From Proteobacteria bacterium ST_bin11 (GTDB lineage Bacteria; Pseudomonadota; Gammaproteobacteria; Methylococcales; Methylomonadaceae), in assembly GCA_002083615.1 (NCBI GenBank), contig MSXO01000024.1, forward strand, positions 25,379 to 67,828: a DNA stretch of 42,450 bases. The letters run 5' to 3'. Both the position numbers and the translations under genes were made by a program. This document shows positions 41,854-42,450 of this stretch, in pieces. The notes beneath the pieces were generated by a model. It did no database searches, was not told the origin of the DNA, and saw nothing but the letters and a program-made list of their open reading frames with translations. Each line of letters starts with the position of its first letter. Position 1 is the first letter of the stretch.

Positions 41854-42022
41854 ATTGGCTTGCCGTTTGCTCTCTTGCCAAGTGTATTGATCGCGCGTTG
41901 AATAATTGTAGATACGTTAATTGTGCCATGTCAAAGCCTTTGTTCACAGTTACCAATCCAATACCCAATTACACCCATTTCTGTTGGTTCGGCCTTTAAC
42001 CCCAATAATTAAGTCAAGGGCT

Positions 42023-42165
42023 GCAGAACGGCGTTGAAGTTTTGCCAACTTTTGGCTAAAACGGCCTCTACACTTTCCATGTCTAATGGTCGAGTGCTTG
42101 TATTTATTCATATTTCTAAATTTACCAACTCGCCGTTTAGTGGAAAATGTTCGACGCCGTTTTGC
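42023..42165 (+). repeat. attC-like recombination site, copy C
   Basis: 143 bp from GCAGAAC (42023-42029) to GTTTTGC (42159-42165). Its two ends are strongly complementary: GCAGAACGGCGTTGAA against the reverse complement of TTCGACGCCGTTTTGC, with two mismatches. The interior differs from copies A and B, but the 5' arm keeps the shared pattern TGCA-N-AACGG-Y-GT-N-GAA followed by TTTGCCA. Related arms with variable middles are what attC sites show. Confidence 0.6.
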
Positions 42166-42287
42166 AATTCAGGATTATTTTTCGCTAAAATTGAATTTGT
42201 GTGTAAATCTAATAGAATGTTTGGCATCCTACGTTAATCTAGAAAAAGTTGAAACGTCGGGAGAATACACGCAAGTAACTAAGGATT
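42166..42287 (+). promoter_or_regulatory. Leader repeat, copy 2, with promoter
   Basis: This starts on the base after the GTTTTGC box of attC-like copy C and ends 4 bp before the next ATG. TTGAAT, a 16-bp spacer and TAGAAT form a plausible sigma-70 promoter, and AAGGA lies 7 nt upstream of the start codon. It is almost identical to 39239-39363. Confidence 0.7.
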
Positions 42288-42291
42288 GGTG

Positions 42292-42444
42292 ATGCCTGAC
42301 ACGCGCTTTGACAAGGAACGAATGCTTAGCCTTATTGAGGCTGAGAGCGATCGCTCGCAGTTGGCGATATTGCTTGAACTGATTCAAGCGACACATGATT
42401 TAGATGATATTGGGCGCGCCGTTAAACGTGTTGGCGCCGATTGA
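42292..42444 (+). CDS. Small hypothetical protein (50 aa)
   Basis: A 50-aa acidic, helical product (beginning MPDTRFDKERMLSLIEAESD) ending just before the window edge. It has a good AAGGA ribosome site, a promoter in the leader repeat and a complete stop codon. The family is not recognised. By position and size it could be an antitoxin or the first gene of another small module whose partner lies beyond the window. Confidence 0.55.
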   Translation: MPDTRFDKERMLSLIEAESDRSQLAILLELIQATHDLDDIGRAVKRVGAD

Positions 42445-42450
42445 AAACTG

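Noticed and set aside
42034..42237. Plus-strand ORF of 67 aa
   Set aside because: It spans the attC-like copy C and the leader repeat, so it is not a gene.
34382..42450. CRISPR array or tRNA gene in the accessory region
   Set aside because: No regularly spaced short repeats and no tRNA-like cloverleaf sequences were found by reading.

Overview
The window looks like the chromosome of a gammaproteobacterium, most likely a methanotroph of the Methylomonas/Methylococcaceae type. That placement is an inference from gene order (kdsD-kdsC-lptCAB-rpoN-hpf-rapZ-mgtE, mlaFEDB-murA-hisG-hisD) and protein character; there is no rRNA or methane-oxidation gene here to confirm it.

Layout. (1) Positions 1-5854, minus strand: mlaF-mlaE-mlaD-mlaB-murA-hisG-hisD, a lipid-asymmetry, peptidoglycan-precursor and histidine cluster that lacks the usual mlaC. 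(2) 5999-13382, plus strand: kdsD, kdsC, lptC, lptA, lptB, rpoN, hpf, rapZ, mgtE. These make Kdo, transport LPS, and supply sigma-54 and its companions; ptsN is missing from its usual place between hpf and rapZ. (3) 13451-15279: minC-minD-minE, followed by a small winged-helix gene, a structured non-coding stretch, a membrane GH17-GT2 beta-glucan synthase and a sialidase-fold lipoprotein with unusual Cys/His motifs. (4) 20245-34381: ordinary housekeeping and accessory genes. These are purC, djlA, a small membrane protein, a YigZ-family gene, an SsuABC/TauABC-like ABC transporter, a five-domain c-di-GMP enzyme, an HugZ-like protein, tag, an HNH nuclease, moaA, a low-molecular-weight phosphatase, a YheT hydrolase and a membrane-anchored lytic transglycosylase.

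(5) From about 34.4 kb to the end the character changes: lower gene density, AT-rich spacers, a MITE-like palindrome, a truncated IS5-type transposase and several toxin-antitoxin (TA) modules. In order these are hipBA with a multi-repeat control region, a decayed Phd/PIN pair with an in-frame stop, an intact vapBC and an inverted brnTA.

The most interesting feature is in 39964-42165. Related repeats of about 143-152 bp, each starting GCARAAC and ending GTTTTGC and each imperfectly self-complementary, flank the vapBC and brnTA units. They resemble attC recombination sites of integron gene cassettes. vapBC stops 13 bp before its repeat, as in a classic cassette. A near-identical leader of about 122 bp (promoter plus ribosome site) starts exactly at the last repeat's boundary and ends at the start codon of a 50-aa ORF; a second, orphan copy lies at 39239. 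No integrase gene is in the window, so this would be a cluster of attC sites lacking an integrase, or the distal part of a larger array.
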